Part shown: positions 8,535 through 16,776 of the stretch, in pieces
Numbering within the stretch: position 1 is the stretch's first letter
Layout of the letters: each line of letters begins with the position of its first letter
Assembly (NCBI GenBank): GCA_963697355.1
Contig: CAVONV010000008.1
Location: forward strand, 186,001-250,000
DNA from: CAVONV01 sp963697355
GTDB lineage: Bacteria > Acidobacteriota > Vicinamibacteria > Marinacidobacterales > DATDRI01
DNA: 64,000 nt
Reading direction: 5' to 3'
Translations under genes and position numbers: made by a program
Notes under the pieces: generated by a model
Databases searched by the model: none
Seen by the model: the letters and a program-made list of their open reading frames with translations, nothing else
Told to the model about the DNA's origin: nothing

Positions 8535-9416
8535 ATGCGTTTGGCTACCATCATCTCGAACGAAACAGAAAAGCTGGCGGTTTGCTCTTCCGCAGGATGG
8601 GTTCCCATGGATGTTCTCAACGAAAAACTGGGAACCAACTGGCCCGATCGGTTGGATGCGATCATCAAGGAAGGCCGGCTGGAACAACTGAACGAGTGGT
8701 ACAGATCGGGGGGGCGGCGAGACGTCGAGGGCTTGAAGGATGTCACCTTGGCTGAGGATCTATTCCGATACGCGCCCCTGTTCCGGACTCCGCCCAAAAT
8801 TTGGGGCATCGGCCTCAACTACGCAGCACATGCCAAGGACCTTTCGGAGAAGGCCCCCACCGACGCCCCTGCGAGCTTCATGAAACCGGCCACCGCCATC
8901 ATCGGTCACGGGGATTCGATCAGGATTCCACGGCTTTCCGAAAGAACCACGGCGGAGGCGGAGCTCGGTCTGGTGATCGGGAAAAGATGTAAAGATGTCC
9001 CCAAGGACAGCTGGCTCGACGTCGTGGCCGGCTTCACCACCATCATCGATGTGACCGCCGAGGACATTCTGCGCCGCAATCCTCGCTACCTGACCCAGAG
9101 CAAGAGTTTCGACACCTTCTTCTCCTTCGGCCCCCAGCTGGTGACCACCGATGAAATCGACGACGTCTTCAAATTGAAGGTCACGACCGTGATCAACGGC
9201 CGAGTGCACGCGGAAAACACCGTGGATCACATGACATTCCCCCCGGATGAACTGATCCACTACCATTCTCAGGTCATGACTCTGACACCGGGCGATGTCA
9301 TCTCCACAGGCACTCCGGGCGCGACCCCGATCCAGGACGGCGATGTCGTGGAGTGCCGAATCGACGGATTTGAACCTCTGAAGAACCCTGTCATCGATTT
9401 GAAACTGTCTCGTTGA
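8535..9416 (+). CDS. Fumarylacetoacetate hydrolase (FAH) family protein
   Basis: 293 residues after AAAGGAGACAGG. An N-terminal cap (1-75) is followed by the FAH barrel: IWGIGLNYAAHAKDL (about 91), SFMKPATAIIGHGDSI, the metal-binding acidic pair in TTAEAELGLVIGKRC (about 137), FTTIIDVTAEDIL (about 176), SKSFDTFFSFGP and the C-terminal PGDVISTGTPGAT. It should hydrolyse a C-C bond in a 2,4-diketo acid or tautomerise it with a divalent metal. Family members include 2,4-didehydro-3-deoxy-rhamnonate hydrolase, which with an SDR and a keto-acid lyase fits degradation of a deoxy sugar acid such as rhamnonate or fuconate. The substrate is inferred. Confidence 0.9.
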   Translation: MRLATIISNETEKLAVCSSAGWVPMDVLNEKLGTNWPDRLDAIIKEGRLEQLNEWYRSGGRRDVEGLKDVTLAEDLFRYAPLFRTPPKIWGIGLNYAAHAKDLSEKAPTDAPASFMKPATAIIGHGDSIRIPRLSERTTAEAELGLVIGKRCKDVPKDSWLDVVAGFTTIIDVTAEDILRRNPRYLTQSKSFDTFFSFGPQLVTTDEIDDVFKLKVTTVINGRVHAENTVDHMTFPPDELIHYHSQVMTLTPGDVISTGTPGATPIQDGDVVECRIDGFEPLKNPVIDLKLSR

Positions 9417-9578
9417 GATGAGTTATCCATTCCGCAAACGACCAAACGGATGGTCCCGGCTTTGTTATCGTTTCGCTCATGGGCACGCGAGCGCCCAACG
9501 AGTATTGCTCCGTCGTCGCCCCGATTGTTACCGGCTGGAACGACCAGTTGCCGGGTGGAATTCGTACCCACTGAAAAT
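9417..9578. other. Spacer downstream of the FAH gene
   Basis: Non-coding looking spacer before the miniature element. Frames are open on both strands (an arginine-rich one on plus, a hydrophilic one on minus) but neither has a start signal or recognisable motifs. No clear terminator was found for the catabolic operon. Confidence 0.4.
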
Positions 9579-9845
9579 CGATGCCTTTCACGGCATACGC
9601 GAAAACCTACTCTAAGGGCGGTCAATTCGGCCGCCTGACGCGTCGATTCCGGTACGCTTGTGGATCCTCGTGCGACCAGAGAAACGAACAAATTCTCGGG
9701 GATCGAGGAGGATCGGCGGTGGCCAACGGTTCATTTCCGCCTCGACGCCACGAATGGGGCTTCGTGCGTGGGCTATTTGCCCTGAAAAAAGGACAAGCAG
9801 CGCGTCTCTTACATTAGGTTTTCGCAGGAATGGTGCTGCTACCCT
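9579..9845. mobile_element. Putative miniature element with Tn3-type ends
   Basis: The right end (9808-9845) is a 38-bp Tn3-type inverted repeat. In opposite orientation at 9599-9616 the inner half of the same repeat occurs (GCGAAAACCTACTCTAAG), matching 17 of 18 bases of the 26.4-kb copy; its outer half is not conserved. Together they would bound about 267 bp with no transposase, the size and structure of Tn3-derived miniature elements. The interior has no recognisable gene. The left end is eroded, so the assignment is tentative. Confidence 0.4.
9808..9845 (-). repeat. Tn3-type 38-bp terminal inverted repeat, copy 1
   Basis: Read on the minus strand it starts AGGGTAGCAG (GGGG-like outer end), contains GCGAAAACC and ends GTAAG, exactly 38 bp. 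It aligns with copies at 23883-23920 and 26396-26433. Canonical Tn3-family ends are 38 bp with GGGG outside, a CGAAAAC-type core and TAAG inside. The outer end points right, so the element body would be to the left. Confidence 0.65.
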
Positions 9846-9888
9846 AGATACGCTCCGGGCAAAGAAAAGAACACACGCCAAGGGAGCC

Positions 9889-10056
9889 GTGTCGGAGAAA
9901 AAACCGACGTCCAGGAAATCAGGTGGTAAGAAAGCCGGCAAGACGGCCGCGGACAAGAAAACACAAATTGCGAGACAGGCTCCGAGAAAAAAGGCCGCGT
10001 CCAGGAGCGCCGGACGGACGACGAAGCGGGCCACGGTCAGAAGGACGTTTCAATGA
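9889..10056 (+). CDS. Lysine/arginine-rich small protein or C-terminal tail
   Basis: GTG 9889 follows AGGGAG. The 55-residue product begins VSEKKPTSRKSGGKKAGKTA and is almost entirely Lys, Arg, Ala, Ser and Thr, like the tails of histone-H1-like or other nucleic-acid-binding proteins. The frame is open upstream through the Tn3-type end at 9808-9845 (GNGAATLDTLRAKKRTHAKG), so it may instead be the surviving C-terminus of a gene cut by that element, as in the 23.9 and 26.4 kb copies. It converges on the ccoI end. Confidence 0.4.
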   Translation: MSEKKPTSRKSGGKKAGKTAADKKTQIARQAPRKKAASRSAGRTTKRATVRRTFQ

Positions 10057-10087
10057 TACCGAGACGGCGACTCATTGGGATTGTGGC

Positions 10088-12463
10088 TTAGAGAGTCCTC
10101 ATCCTCAATGAGTTCAGCAACACCCCCGCCGAGCTGACCAGCATCAGCAGCATTGCCGCCAGTGGCGTCAGCCGGCCGGCCGCGGCCACCGGGATGAAGA
10201 TGGTGTTGAAGGCGAAGGCCCAGACATAGTTCAGTCTGATGACACCGTGCAGCTTCCGCCCAGCGGCGAAGAGATCAACCAACCGCGACAACTGCCCCTG
10301 CCGCATGACGAAGCCGCTTGCCGACAGCGCCTCGTCCGTAGAGCGCGCCAGCGCCACGGAGCTCGAGGCCTCCCCCATGGCAAGCGCGTCATTGGTGCCG
10401 TCGCCGACGAATGCGACCTCCAGGCCGGCCTCCCGCTTGCGCCTGACGTATTCGACCTTTGCCTGCAACGTCGCTCCGCCCGCGGCCCGGCTGATGCCCG
10501 TCTCCCGCGCCACCCAGTCGCAGACCTCCTGGCGGTCGCCGGAGAGGATCTCCAGACCCATACCGAGATCCAAGAGCCCCGTCGCCGTTGCGCGCGCATC
10601 CGGCTTGATGCCGTCCGTGATCAGGAAGCAGCCGTCCGCTGCTCCGCCACGACCGAACCAGACGGCGGTGTGCCTCGGAGTGGCCCCCTCCGGGGAAAAG
10701 GAATCAACGAACAGCCCCGAAGCGCCGATGCGGAAGGGTGCGTCCCCATCACGGAGGAGCCTTCCTTGGCCCGGAAGATCCTCGATCTCGTGGGCTAGCG
10801 CCGCCGGTTCGATTTCCCGCTTCGCAAGCCAGGCGCGCAGCGCCTGAGCGATCGGGTGGATCGATCCCTCTTCGGCGGTGAGGACCAGCGGTAACAGCTC
10901 CGGCCGCGGAGAATCCCGCCAGAGCAGCGCTTCTACGCTCATGTTGCCCTCGGTGATGGTGCCTGTCTTATCGAAGATGATCTGGGCGGTGCGATGCAGG
11001 TTCTCTAGCTGCAGCGGCTCCTTGACCAGGATGCCGCGCCGCAGCAGCCCTCCCGTCGCCGCGGTTATCGCCGCCGTTCCTGCGAGACTGAACGCGCACG
11101 GACAGGCGACCGCCAACACCGCCACCGACGGGAACCATCCCGGTGCACTCAGAGCGTGCTCCACGCCGTAGAGTGCCAGCCGCGCCAGCCAGGTCGCGAG
11201 CGCGATGGTCATCACGACCGGCGAGAACCACTGGGCGATGCGATCGGCCGAGCGCAGGTGCGCCTCGCTCTTGCTGAGCGATTTGCCGATGCCCTCGATG
11301 ATTTGGAACAGGGCGGTGTCGCGGAAGCGGCGTTTCACGTCGGCCACGAGGTCGCCCTCGACCACTTCGGATCCGGCCACCACCACATCGCCCGCCCCCT
11401 TGCGCAGCGCTGTCGGCTCGCCCGTCAGCACAGCTTCGCTGACGAGGATTTCGCCGCCCACGACGATGCAATCGACGGCAACGGTGTCTCCGGATACAAA
11501 GCGCACCCTCTCGCCCGGCGCAATATCATTCACTTCGCCGTAACTCTCCTTGCCGGAGGCATCCAGCTTACGGACGCGGACCACCCGTAGGCGCATGAGA
11601 TTGGCGAGGTCGGCAAAGGCCCGCTCGCGCAGACGGGCCTCGATCATGCGGCTGAGCAGGGAGATGGTGACCAGCCCCGCGGCGGTCTCGAAGTAGATGT
11701 GGCCGCTCCCGGATGCCAGCGCCGCAAGCGACAGCGCGAAGGCTGCTCCCACCCCCACGGAGATGAGAAAGTCCATCGTCATGCGGCCGCCGCGCAAGCC
11801 GGCAACCGCGCGCCGGACGGCGGGCACCCAGCCCAGCCACATGACCGGTACGACCAGACAGAGCTCCAGCAGGACCAGGGTCTTCGGAGCGCGCCCGTAG
11901 CCGTCGAGCAGTTCGAAGTATCGCACCGCCGCCAGCGACATCATGTTCATGGTGATGACGGCACAGACGATGAAATCGAAAGTGGCGCCACGGCTGACCC
12001 GCGACCGGTACGCATCGCCCGCGGCCTTCAAGTCGTAGCCCAGGAGTTTCAGCGTGCGCCGAAGCTGATGGCTCGACGTCCGCCGCATGTCGTAGCGCAC
12101 CCTGGCGCTGCCGGTGAAAAAATCCGCCTCAGCCTCCACAACGCCGGAGTCCGACAGCAGAACCTGCTGGAGCACCCAGGAGCAGGAGGGGCAGGACATG
12201 CCTTCGACGCGGAAGCTTTCCTCCTTGACGGCTTCGGGATCGTCGGGAAGCGCCTGCGCCTCCCTGGCTGAAGGCGCACCATCATCGCCGGGAATGATTC
12301 CCATGCGCCGGGCGGCCTCGAGATAGACCTCGCCCGCCGAGGCATCCAGACCCTGCAGGACGTCATGGACGCGTGCGCAGCCATGACAGCAGAACTCTCC
12401 CTCGCTGGCGGCCCGGCCACCGAGCGGCAGCCCGCACAGCCTGCACTTTTTGTTCTGGTGCAG
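10088..12463 (-). CDS. ccoI: Copper-translocating P1B-type ATPase, CcoI/FixI type
   Basis: About 790 residues. An N-terminal Cys-rich module (CRLCGLPLGG, FCCHGCARVHDVL) and a heavy-metal-associated domain (VEGMSCPSCSWVLQ) precede the membrane domain with the transport motif ACPCAFSLAG, the phosphorylation motif IFDKTGTITEG, the SIHPIAQAL His-Pro motif and the hinge FVGDGTNDALAMGEA. CcoI ATPases supply copper for cbb3 oxidase assembly, and it is the last gene of the oxidase operon. Start problem: no ATG, GTG or TTG occurs in frame near the CxxC module. Candidates are an ATA overlapping the upstream stop (ATAA at 12469-12472) or CTG 12463; the frame is open back to an ATG at 12742 inside the cytochrome gene, but that extension is non-homologous. 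Confidence 0.9.
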   Translation of the reverse strand: MHQNKKCRLCGLPLGGRAASEGEFCCHGCARVHDVLQGLDASAGEVYLEAARRMGIIPGDDGAPSAREAQALPDDPEAVKEESFRVEGMSCPSCSWVLQQVLLSDSGVVEAEADFFTGSARVRYDMRRTSSHQLRRTLKLLGYDLKAAGDAYRSRVSRGATFDFIVCAVITMNMMSLAAVRYFELLDGYGRAPKTLVLLELCLVVPVMWLGWVPAVRRAVAGLRGGRMTMDFLISVGVGAAFALSLAALASGSGHIYFETAAGLVTISLLSRMIEARLRERAFADLANLMRLRVVRVRKLDASGKESYGEVNDIAPGERVRFVSGDTVAVDCIVVGGEILVSEAVLTGEPTALRKGAGDVVVAGSEVVEGDLVADVKRRFRDTALFQIIEGIGKSLSKSEAHLRSADRIAQWFSPVVMTIALATWLARLALYGVEHALSAPGWFPSVAVLAVACPCAFSLAGTAAITAATGGLLRRGILVKEPLQLENLHRTAQIIFDKTGTITEGNMSVEALLWRDSPRPELLPLVLTAEEGSIHPIAQALRAWLAKREIEPAALAHEIEDLPGQGRLLRDGDAPFRIGASGLFVDSFSPEGATPRHTAVWFGRGGAADGCFLITDGIKPDARATATGLLDLGMGLEILSGDRQEVCDWVARETGISRAAGGATLQAKVEYVRRKREAGLEVAFVGDGTNDALAMGEASSSVALARSTDEALSASGFVMRQGQLSRLVDLFAAGRKLHGVIRLNYVWAFAFNTIFIPVAAAGRLTPLAAMLLMLVSSAGVLLNSLRMRTL

Positions 12464-12468
12464 ATGCG

Positions 12469-13029
12469 TTATCGCAACGGCTCCACATTCCGCGGTTCGA
12501 ACAGCGGGACGCTCGGCGCGTCGGCCAGGTCCTGCAGGCGATCGATGGCCAGCAGGCGGTCCAGCGGCGTCATGATCGGTGCCAGCGGAATGAGAATGTC
12601 GGTCCCGTTGGAGAGATGGTCGTAGAGGGATTTGTCGCTGCGCGCCCTTATCGCCGGGGAGCGCAGATCGGGAGGCCGGACCGCGAAGCTCTCGCCGACG
12701 ATGCTGCGGCCATCGCCGTTGGGGCCGTGGCAGTGGTGGCAAAAGCGGCGGTAGACCAGCTGCGCCCGCTGGTTGCGAAGGTCAGGATCCATTGCGGACA
12801 GCTGCAGCAGCGCCTGCTCGAAATCCGGCGCGCCGTTGACCGCCACAGTCCCGTGCACCGGCATCGGCATCGGCTTTTCGAACGGCTGGACGGCCGGAGT
12901 CTCCCACATGTCCCATCCATCGACCGCTTCCCGCGTGACACGCTCGGCACCGCCCAACCAATCTCCCCTGTCGCAGCCGGTCAGGGAAACTGCGGCGAGC
13001 ATGGCCAGCGCTGCGGCGATCGCTCTCAT
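12469..13029 (-). CDS. Monoheme cytochrome c lipoprotein, ActE-like
   Basis: 186 residues. The signal peptide ends in the lipobox LTGC (MRAIAAALAMLAAVSLTGC), so the mature protein is probably a lipid-anchored periplasmic cytochrome. One heme site CHHCH lies in YRRFCHHCHGPNGDGRS (about 108). The region before it (MPVHGTVAVNG) and the GDGRSIV and PPDLRSP segments resemble ActE, the monoheme lipoprotein of alternative complex III, rather than a CcoP. A candidate axial Met is in IPLAPIMTP. ATG 13029 overlaps the upstream TGA (ATGA). If it is ActE it has been moved from the ACIII genes to behind the oxidase genes. Confidence 0.75.
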   Translation of the reverse strand: MRAIAAALAMLAAVSLTGCDRGDWLGGAERVTREAVDGWDMWETPAVQPFEKPMPMPVHGTVAVNGAPDFEQALLQLSAMDPDLRNQRAQLVYRRFCHHCHGPNGDGRSIVGESFAVRPPDLRSPAIRARSDKSLYDHLSNGTDILIPLAPIMTPLDRLLAIDRLQDLADAPSVPLFEPRNVEPLR

Positions 13030-13280
13030 TCCGTTGACTCCTTGCCGAACTCCAGCCAATCGGTCTCCCGCACGGGCAGGTAATAGCCGTCGGCCTCGGA
13101 AGAGCTGGCCGGAACGAAATGGACGCCTCCCATGTCCCATTCCACCTTGTCCAGGCCCGGCGGGCTGGTCGAGGTCGCGACCAGGAAGAAGACTACTATG
13201 TAGATCGTCCCGAGCAACGTCAGCAACCACGCGTTGCGGTAACCCCGTTTCAACTCTTCATCCCGCATCGCCGCCCTCAT
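13026..13280 (-). CDS. Small membrane protein of the oxidase cluster
   Basis: 84 residues from ATG 13280, which overlaps the preceding stop (ATGA). There is one membrane segment (WLLTLLGTIYIVVFFLVAT, about 19-37) and then a short soluble tail (LDKVEWDMGGVHFVP, TDWLEFGK) that should face the periplasm. No family is recognised. Its place between the CcoP-anchor-like gene and the lipoprotein cytochrome, with translational coupling on both sides, suggests an accessory subunit or assembly factor comparable in role to CcoQ or CcoH. Confidence 0.6.
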   Translation of the reverse strand: MRAAMRDEELKRGYRNAWLLTLLGTIYIVVFFLVATSTSPPGLDKVEWDMGGVHFVPASSSEADGYYLPVRETDWLEFGKESTE

Positions 13281-13552
13281 ATGCCCCTGGCGCCGATGAA
13301 CAGGATGTAGCCCACGGCCCAGACGAAATAACCGACGAAGATCAACCAGATCAGCCATGGCACCGGCCGGTCGCTCTCCTTGACCTCGCCTCCGAATTCG
13401 TGCACCTCCTCGTCCTCGGCCCGCGAGGAGCCGCGGAAGGAGAAGGTGAGATATTCACTTCCGCGCGCAAGGATAATGGCAAGCGCCAGCCCTATCCCGA
13501 CCAGGACCATGAACAGGAAGTCGTCGAAGTGAATCTGAGTATATGGCGGCAT
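13277..13552 (-). CDS. CcoP N-terminal anchor-like membrane protein
   Basis: 91 residues with two membrane segments: FLFMVLVGIGLALAIILA near the N-terminus and VPWLIWLIFVGYFVWAVGYI (about 64-83) near the C-terminus. The second, preceded by the soluble EFGGEVKESDRPVP, resembles the N-terminal domain of CcoP, the diheme subunit of cbb3 oxidases, which has the same negatively charged stretch before a W-rich helix. No heme motif is present. The matching cytochrome domain appears fused to the CcoO homologue upstream in the operon, so CcoP looks split. The downstream gene overlaps by four bases. Confidence 0.6.
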   Translation of the reverse strand: MPPYTQIHFDDFLFMVLVGIGLALAIILARGSEYLTFSFRGSSRAEDEEVHEFGGEVKESDRPVPWLIWLIFVGYFVWAVGYILFIGARGI

Positions 13553-13565
13553 CGCTTTTTCCCTA

Positions 13566-13823
13566 TCAGGTCCTCAGCACCAGCACCAGCGTCGCCACCA
13601 GGCTGACGGCGCCACAGACGATGATCGCCATGATGGCGTAGAAGCTGGCGCCCCGCCGGATGGGCGGTTGATCGGCCATCTCGCCGGCGCTCAGACCGAC
13701 CAGCGGCAGGTAGCGCGCGCGGTCCTGCTCCTCGAACTGATCGTTGCGGATGGCCCAGACGATGACCAGCACCGCCATCAGCGTTCCTGTCGCCAGGAAG
13801 ATCATCCAGACCGGCACGAACAT
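13566..13823 (-). CDS. CcoS-like small oxidase assembly protein
   Basis: 85 residues with two membrane helices. The first part (MIFLATGTLMAVLVIVWAIR) followed by NDQFEEQDRARYLPL matches the CcoS pattern, a single helix and then a W-A-x-x-x-x-Q-F-x-x motif. A second helix (AIMAIIVCGAVSLVATLVL) follows, which ordinary CcoS lacks. CcoS is needed for cofactor insertion into cbb3 oxidase. It starts 3 nt after the CcoO-cytochrome stop. Confidence 0.6.
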   Translation of the reverse strand: MFVPVWMIFLATGTLMAVLVIVWAIRNDQFEEQDRARYLPLVGLSAGEMADQPPIRRGASFYAIMAIIVCGAVSLVATLVLVLRT

Positions 13824-13826
13824 CGC

Positions 13827-14795
13827 TTACTCCCCTTCTTCCACCGGCTCGAACGAGGCATCGATCCCTCTCGGCTCGGTGTTGGCGTCGACAATGCCGA
13901 TGAATTGCCTGGCGATGTAATTGGAAACATCCCAGATCTTCTCGCTCTCCAGCTCACGCTTGAAGTAGGGCATGGCGCTGCCGGTGATGCCGTTCATGAT
14001 CTGGTAGTAGAGCATCCCGCCGCTGGCCCCCCCTTCCAATCCGGCCCGCCTGAGAGTGGTGAAGTTGAAGGGAGGCGGGTAGATGAACTGCGCGGCAGGC
14101 CCCTGGCCGTCGCCAACCGGGCCGTGGCAGCCGATGCAGTTGCGCTGGTAGATGACCTCGCCCCGCATGAAGGACACCTCGGTGATCGGATACGGGTTCG
14201 GCACGCGCAGCCAACCCTCCGGCACCATCGAGTGCAGCCACTTGATGTTCTCGTCCACACCAGCCTCGTAAGCCGCGATCACCTGCTCTCGCCAGTGCCA
14301 CTGCCGCTCGACGCGGCCGTCGGCCATCTTGCCTCCGAGGCTCTGGACGTAGGCCAGCACCGCCTTCAACTCATCTCCCTTCCAGAACCTGAAGGGGGGC
14401 ATGATCGATTCCGGCCGCACCCAGCGCGGATTGTAGAAGTGGGCGACATGCCAGTCGTCGGTATGCTCGCCTCCTTCCTGGGAGAGGTCGGGGCCGTTGC
14501 GGATGGATCCGAGCTGGGGCGCGTGGTCGGTGGCGTAGTCGCCCGCTTCGGCGATGCGCTCGGCGCCCAGCCCCCAGTCCCCCTGCCGGATGTACTGCGA
14601 GTGGCAGTACTGGCAGCCGTAGGTCATGTAGAGCCGCCGCCCCTCATCCTCCAGCTCGGTGCGCGGCCGTAAGTTGTCGGAGTTGACGTCGTGCTCCGGG
14701 TTGGTGTGCTGCGGGGCGATGACGACGGCGCCGAAGATCAACACCACCAGCAGCGTGGTGCCGATACCGACGACCCTGGCGCTCATGTGGATCAT
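13827..14795 (-). CDS. ccoO: cbb3 oxidase cytochrome subunit: CcoO fused to a second cytochrome c domain
   Basis: 322 residues. An N-terminal anchor (VVGIGTTLLVVLIFGAVVIA) is followed by a CcoO domain with the first heme site (YMTYGCQYCHSQYIRQGDWG, about 60) and the CcoO signature PESIMPPFRFW. A second cytochrome c domain has CIGCH in RNCIGCHGPVGDGQGP (about 225) and an axial Met near GITGSAMPYFKREL. Plain CcoO is about 200 residues with one heme, so this is CcoO plus a CcoP-type cytochrome domain. It passes electrons to the CcoN catalytic subunit. The ATGA overlap with ccoN couples translation; MSARV at 14786 is an alternative start. Confidence 0.85.
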   Translation of the reverse strand: MIHMSARVVGIGTTLLVVLIFGAVVIAPQHTNPEHDVNSDNLRPRTELEDEGRRLYMTYGCQYCHSQYIRQGDWGLGAERIAEAGDYATDHAPQLGSIRNGPDLSQEGGEHTDDWHVAHFYNPRWVRPESIMPPFRFWKGDELKAVLAYVQSLGGKMADGRVERQWHWREQVIAAYEAGVDENIKWLHSMVPEGWLRVPNPYPITEVSFMRGEVIYQRNCIGCHGPVGDGQGPAAQFIYPPPFNFTTLRRAGLEGGASGGMLYYQIMNGITGSAMPYFKRELESEKIWDVSNYIARQFIGIVDANTEPRGIDASFEPVEEGE

Positions 14796-16159
14796 GGCGC
14801 CACCTCCTTGGGCCGCCGCGCCAGGACGCTCATGAAGATGTTGTAGACGAACAGCAGCGCGCCGACGATTATCAGGATGCCGGAGATGCCCCGAACCACA
14901 AGGTAGATCCGCAGCTCGGGCAGCAGTCGGTAGACGACCTCGCCGTTGGCCCAGCCCTCTCCCTGCACCAAGCCGGCGAACGTGAGCGACAGGAAGATGC
15001 CGAGCGTGCCAAGCATCATCAGCCAGAATTGCATATCGGCCAGCCGCTTGGAGTAGAGGGGACGGCCGACCAGCGGCAACAGGTAATAGACGGCGCCCAT
15101 GGCGATGAAGCCGGCAAAGCCGAGCAGCGCGATGTGCGCGTGCGCGACGACCCACTGCGTGAAGTGCGTCACCCGCTGCACCGAGGGCAGCGATTGGAAT
15201 GGCCCCTGCACGCAGGTGATGAAGTACCAGACGGTGCCGGCGAAGACCATCTTGGCGCCGACGTCGTCATAGATGCGGCCGAAACGGTCCTTGACCGGCA
15301 GCCAGATATTGATCAGGAAGGCGAAGACCGGAATGATCAGCGCGATGGAGTTGACGATGGAGAGAACCTTCAGCCACTGCGGCACCGGCGCCTGCAGCAG
15401 ATGGTGCGTGCCGGTGTGGGTGTACATGACGATCAGCGCCCAGAAGCCGAACAGTGACAGCGTGTGGCTGTACAGCGGCGTTCGCGTCGCTCGCGGGATG
15501 ATGAAATAGGCGAGCGCCACCGCCTGCGGCGTCACCACCAGCCCTACGACATTGTGGCCGTAGAACCAGAGCAGGATCTGATCGTTGATCCCGGTCCAGG
15601 CGCCGAACTCAGGGCTCCAGACGACGTTGCCGACGGCGTAGACGAAAAAGGTCCACATCAGCCCGCCGGCGATGTACCAGACGCTGACGTACAGCAGCTT
15701 CTCCTGGCGGCGGGCGATGGTGCCGAAGACCAGGAAGATCAGGACCGCCACAGCGGCCAGGATGGCCATGTCGAGGATCCAGGGCAGTTCGGCGTACTCG
15801 CGGCCCTGTGTGAAGCCGTGCGGCATGGTGTACAGGATGCCGATGACGATCAGGTTCCAAAAATAAACGGCGAAGTTGGCCAGCCGCTCGCTGATCAGTT
15901 TGGTACGGCAGACCGTCGGGACGACATACAGAAAGCCGCCGAAGAAAGCGCTCAACAGAAACCCGAAGATGACGATGTTGATATGGGTCGGGCGGATGCG
16001 TCCGAAGGTCAGCTGCGCGAAAGCGGGCATGAGGTCGGGCGCCACCATCTCGATCGCGCCGATCAGGCCGAAGCTCACTCCCACCAGCATCCAGAAGGCG
16101 GAGGTCAGGAAGAACCGCCTCGATGCGCTGCCCGGTTCGTCCGGCAACAGGAAGTTCAT
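14792..16159 (-). CDS. ccoN: cbb3-type cytochrome c oxidase catalytic subunit CcoN
   Basis: 455 residues from ATG 16159; GGAG lies 8 nt upstream. A GTG at 16204 would add 15 residues and overlap the cytochrome gene before it. Twelve or so membrane helices carry the heme-copper ligands: RPTHINIVIFGFLL (low-spin heme His), WFYGHNVVGLVVTPQ (CuB His), YTHTGTHHLLQAPVPQW (CuB His pair) and VAHAHIALLGF (heme His ligands). It reduces O2 to water and pumps protons across the inner membrane. It lies directly downstream of the ACIII genes, suggesting a quinol-to-oxygen supercomplex. Confidence 0.92.
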   Translation of the reverse strand: MNFLLPDEPGSASRRFFLTSAFWMLVGVSFGLIGAIEMVAPDLMPAFAQLTFGRIRPTHINIVIFGFLLSAFFGGFLYVVPTVCRTKLISERLANFAVYFWNLIVIGILYTMPHGFTQGREYAELPWILDMAILAAVAVLIFLVFGTIARRQEKLLYVSVWYIAGGLMWTFFVYAVGNVVWSPEFGAWTGINDQILLWFYGHNVVGLVVTPQAVALAYFIIPRATRTPLYSHTLSLFGFWALIVMYTHTGTHHLLQAPVPQWLKVLSIVNSIALIIPVFAFLINIWLPVKDRFGRIYDDVGAKMVFAGTVWYFITCVQGPFQSLPSVQRVTHFTQWVVAHAHIALLGFAGFIAMGAVYYLLPLVGRPLYSKRLADMQFWLMMLGTLGIFLSLTFAGLVQGEGWANGEVVYRLLPELRIYLVVRGISGILIIVGALLFVYNIFMSVLARRPKEVAP

Positions 16160-16184
16160 GATCGACTCCAACCTCGCACTCCAA

Positions 16185-16776
16185 TCATTGGTGGCACGCG
16201 ACACACTCCAGCGGGGCCTCCCGCTCGCGGTGGCAGGCGATACAGAAGCCCATGTAGAAAGTTACCTTGCGCAGACGGTCGACGGTCTCGACCTCGCCGT
16301 GGCACTCCTGGCATCGCACGCCGCTCGTGATGTGCCGGTAATGCGGGAACCAGACATGGTCGGGGTTGTAGTACACCCGCACCCAGGGGATCTCCTCGCC
16401 GGCATCGTTGTAGGCCTTGAGTTTCAGTATCTCTTCATGCTGCGGGAATGATGTAGTTATGGCAGCCAAGACAGAGCTGCACCGCCGGCATGCCGGGCGA
16501 GAGCGACCGCTCGCCATTGGGGTGGCAGTAGTAACAATCGATCTGCTTGTCGGTGACGTGCAGCCGGTGACTGAAGGAGATCGGCTGTTCCAGCGCGCGG
16601 CCGAACATGGCGTTGTCGAAGCGCAACTCGTGGCCGTAATCGCGCTCCCAGTTCGGCCAGACGTAGCGGCCTGCCGCCAGACCGGCAGCCAGCAGGGCGA
16701 AGACGATCACGAGGACCACCCCCCATGGCCCGCCGCGCAATCTCCGCCGCCGGGTGCCGTCAGTTGCCGCGCTCAT
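16185..16776 (-). pseudogene. actA: Pentaheme cytochrome c ActA of alternative complex III, frameshifted
   Basis: From ATG 16776 (overlapping the actF stop as ATGA) the first frame encodes a membrane anchor (WGVVLVIVFALLAAGLAAG) and the heme sites CYYCH and CLGCH, then stops after NYIIPAA. The rest continues in another frame (QHEEILKLKAYND) with CQECH, CIACH and CVACH and ends at 16185. All five heme motifs of a pentaheme ActA are thus present but split; the 592-nt span is one base over a multiple of three. The shift lies near a CCC run at about 16444-16446. It is either a sequence error or a real break. An intact ActA would be needed for electron exit from the complex. Confidence 0.85.

Noticed and set aside
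9612..10034. A 140-codon minus-strand frame opposite the Lys-rich ORF
   Set aside because: Its hydrophobic Ala/Phe/Leu-rich character simply mirrors the AAG/AAA-rich plus strand; no ribosome-binding site.
13668..14672. A 334-codon plus-strand frame over the CcoO gene
   Set aside because: Antisense shadow; the opposite strand has clear heme motifs and translational coupling.
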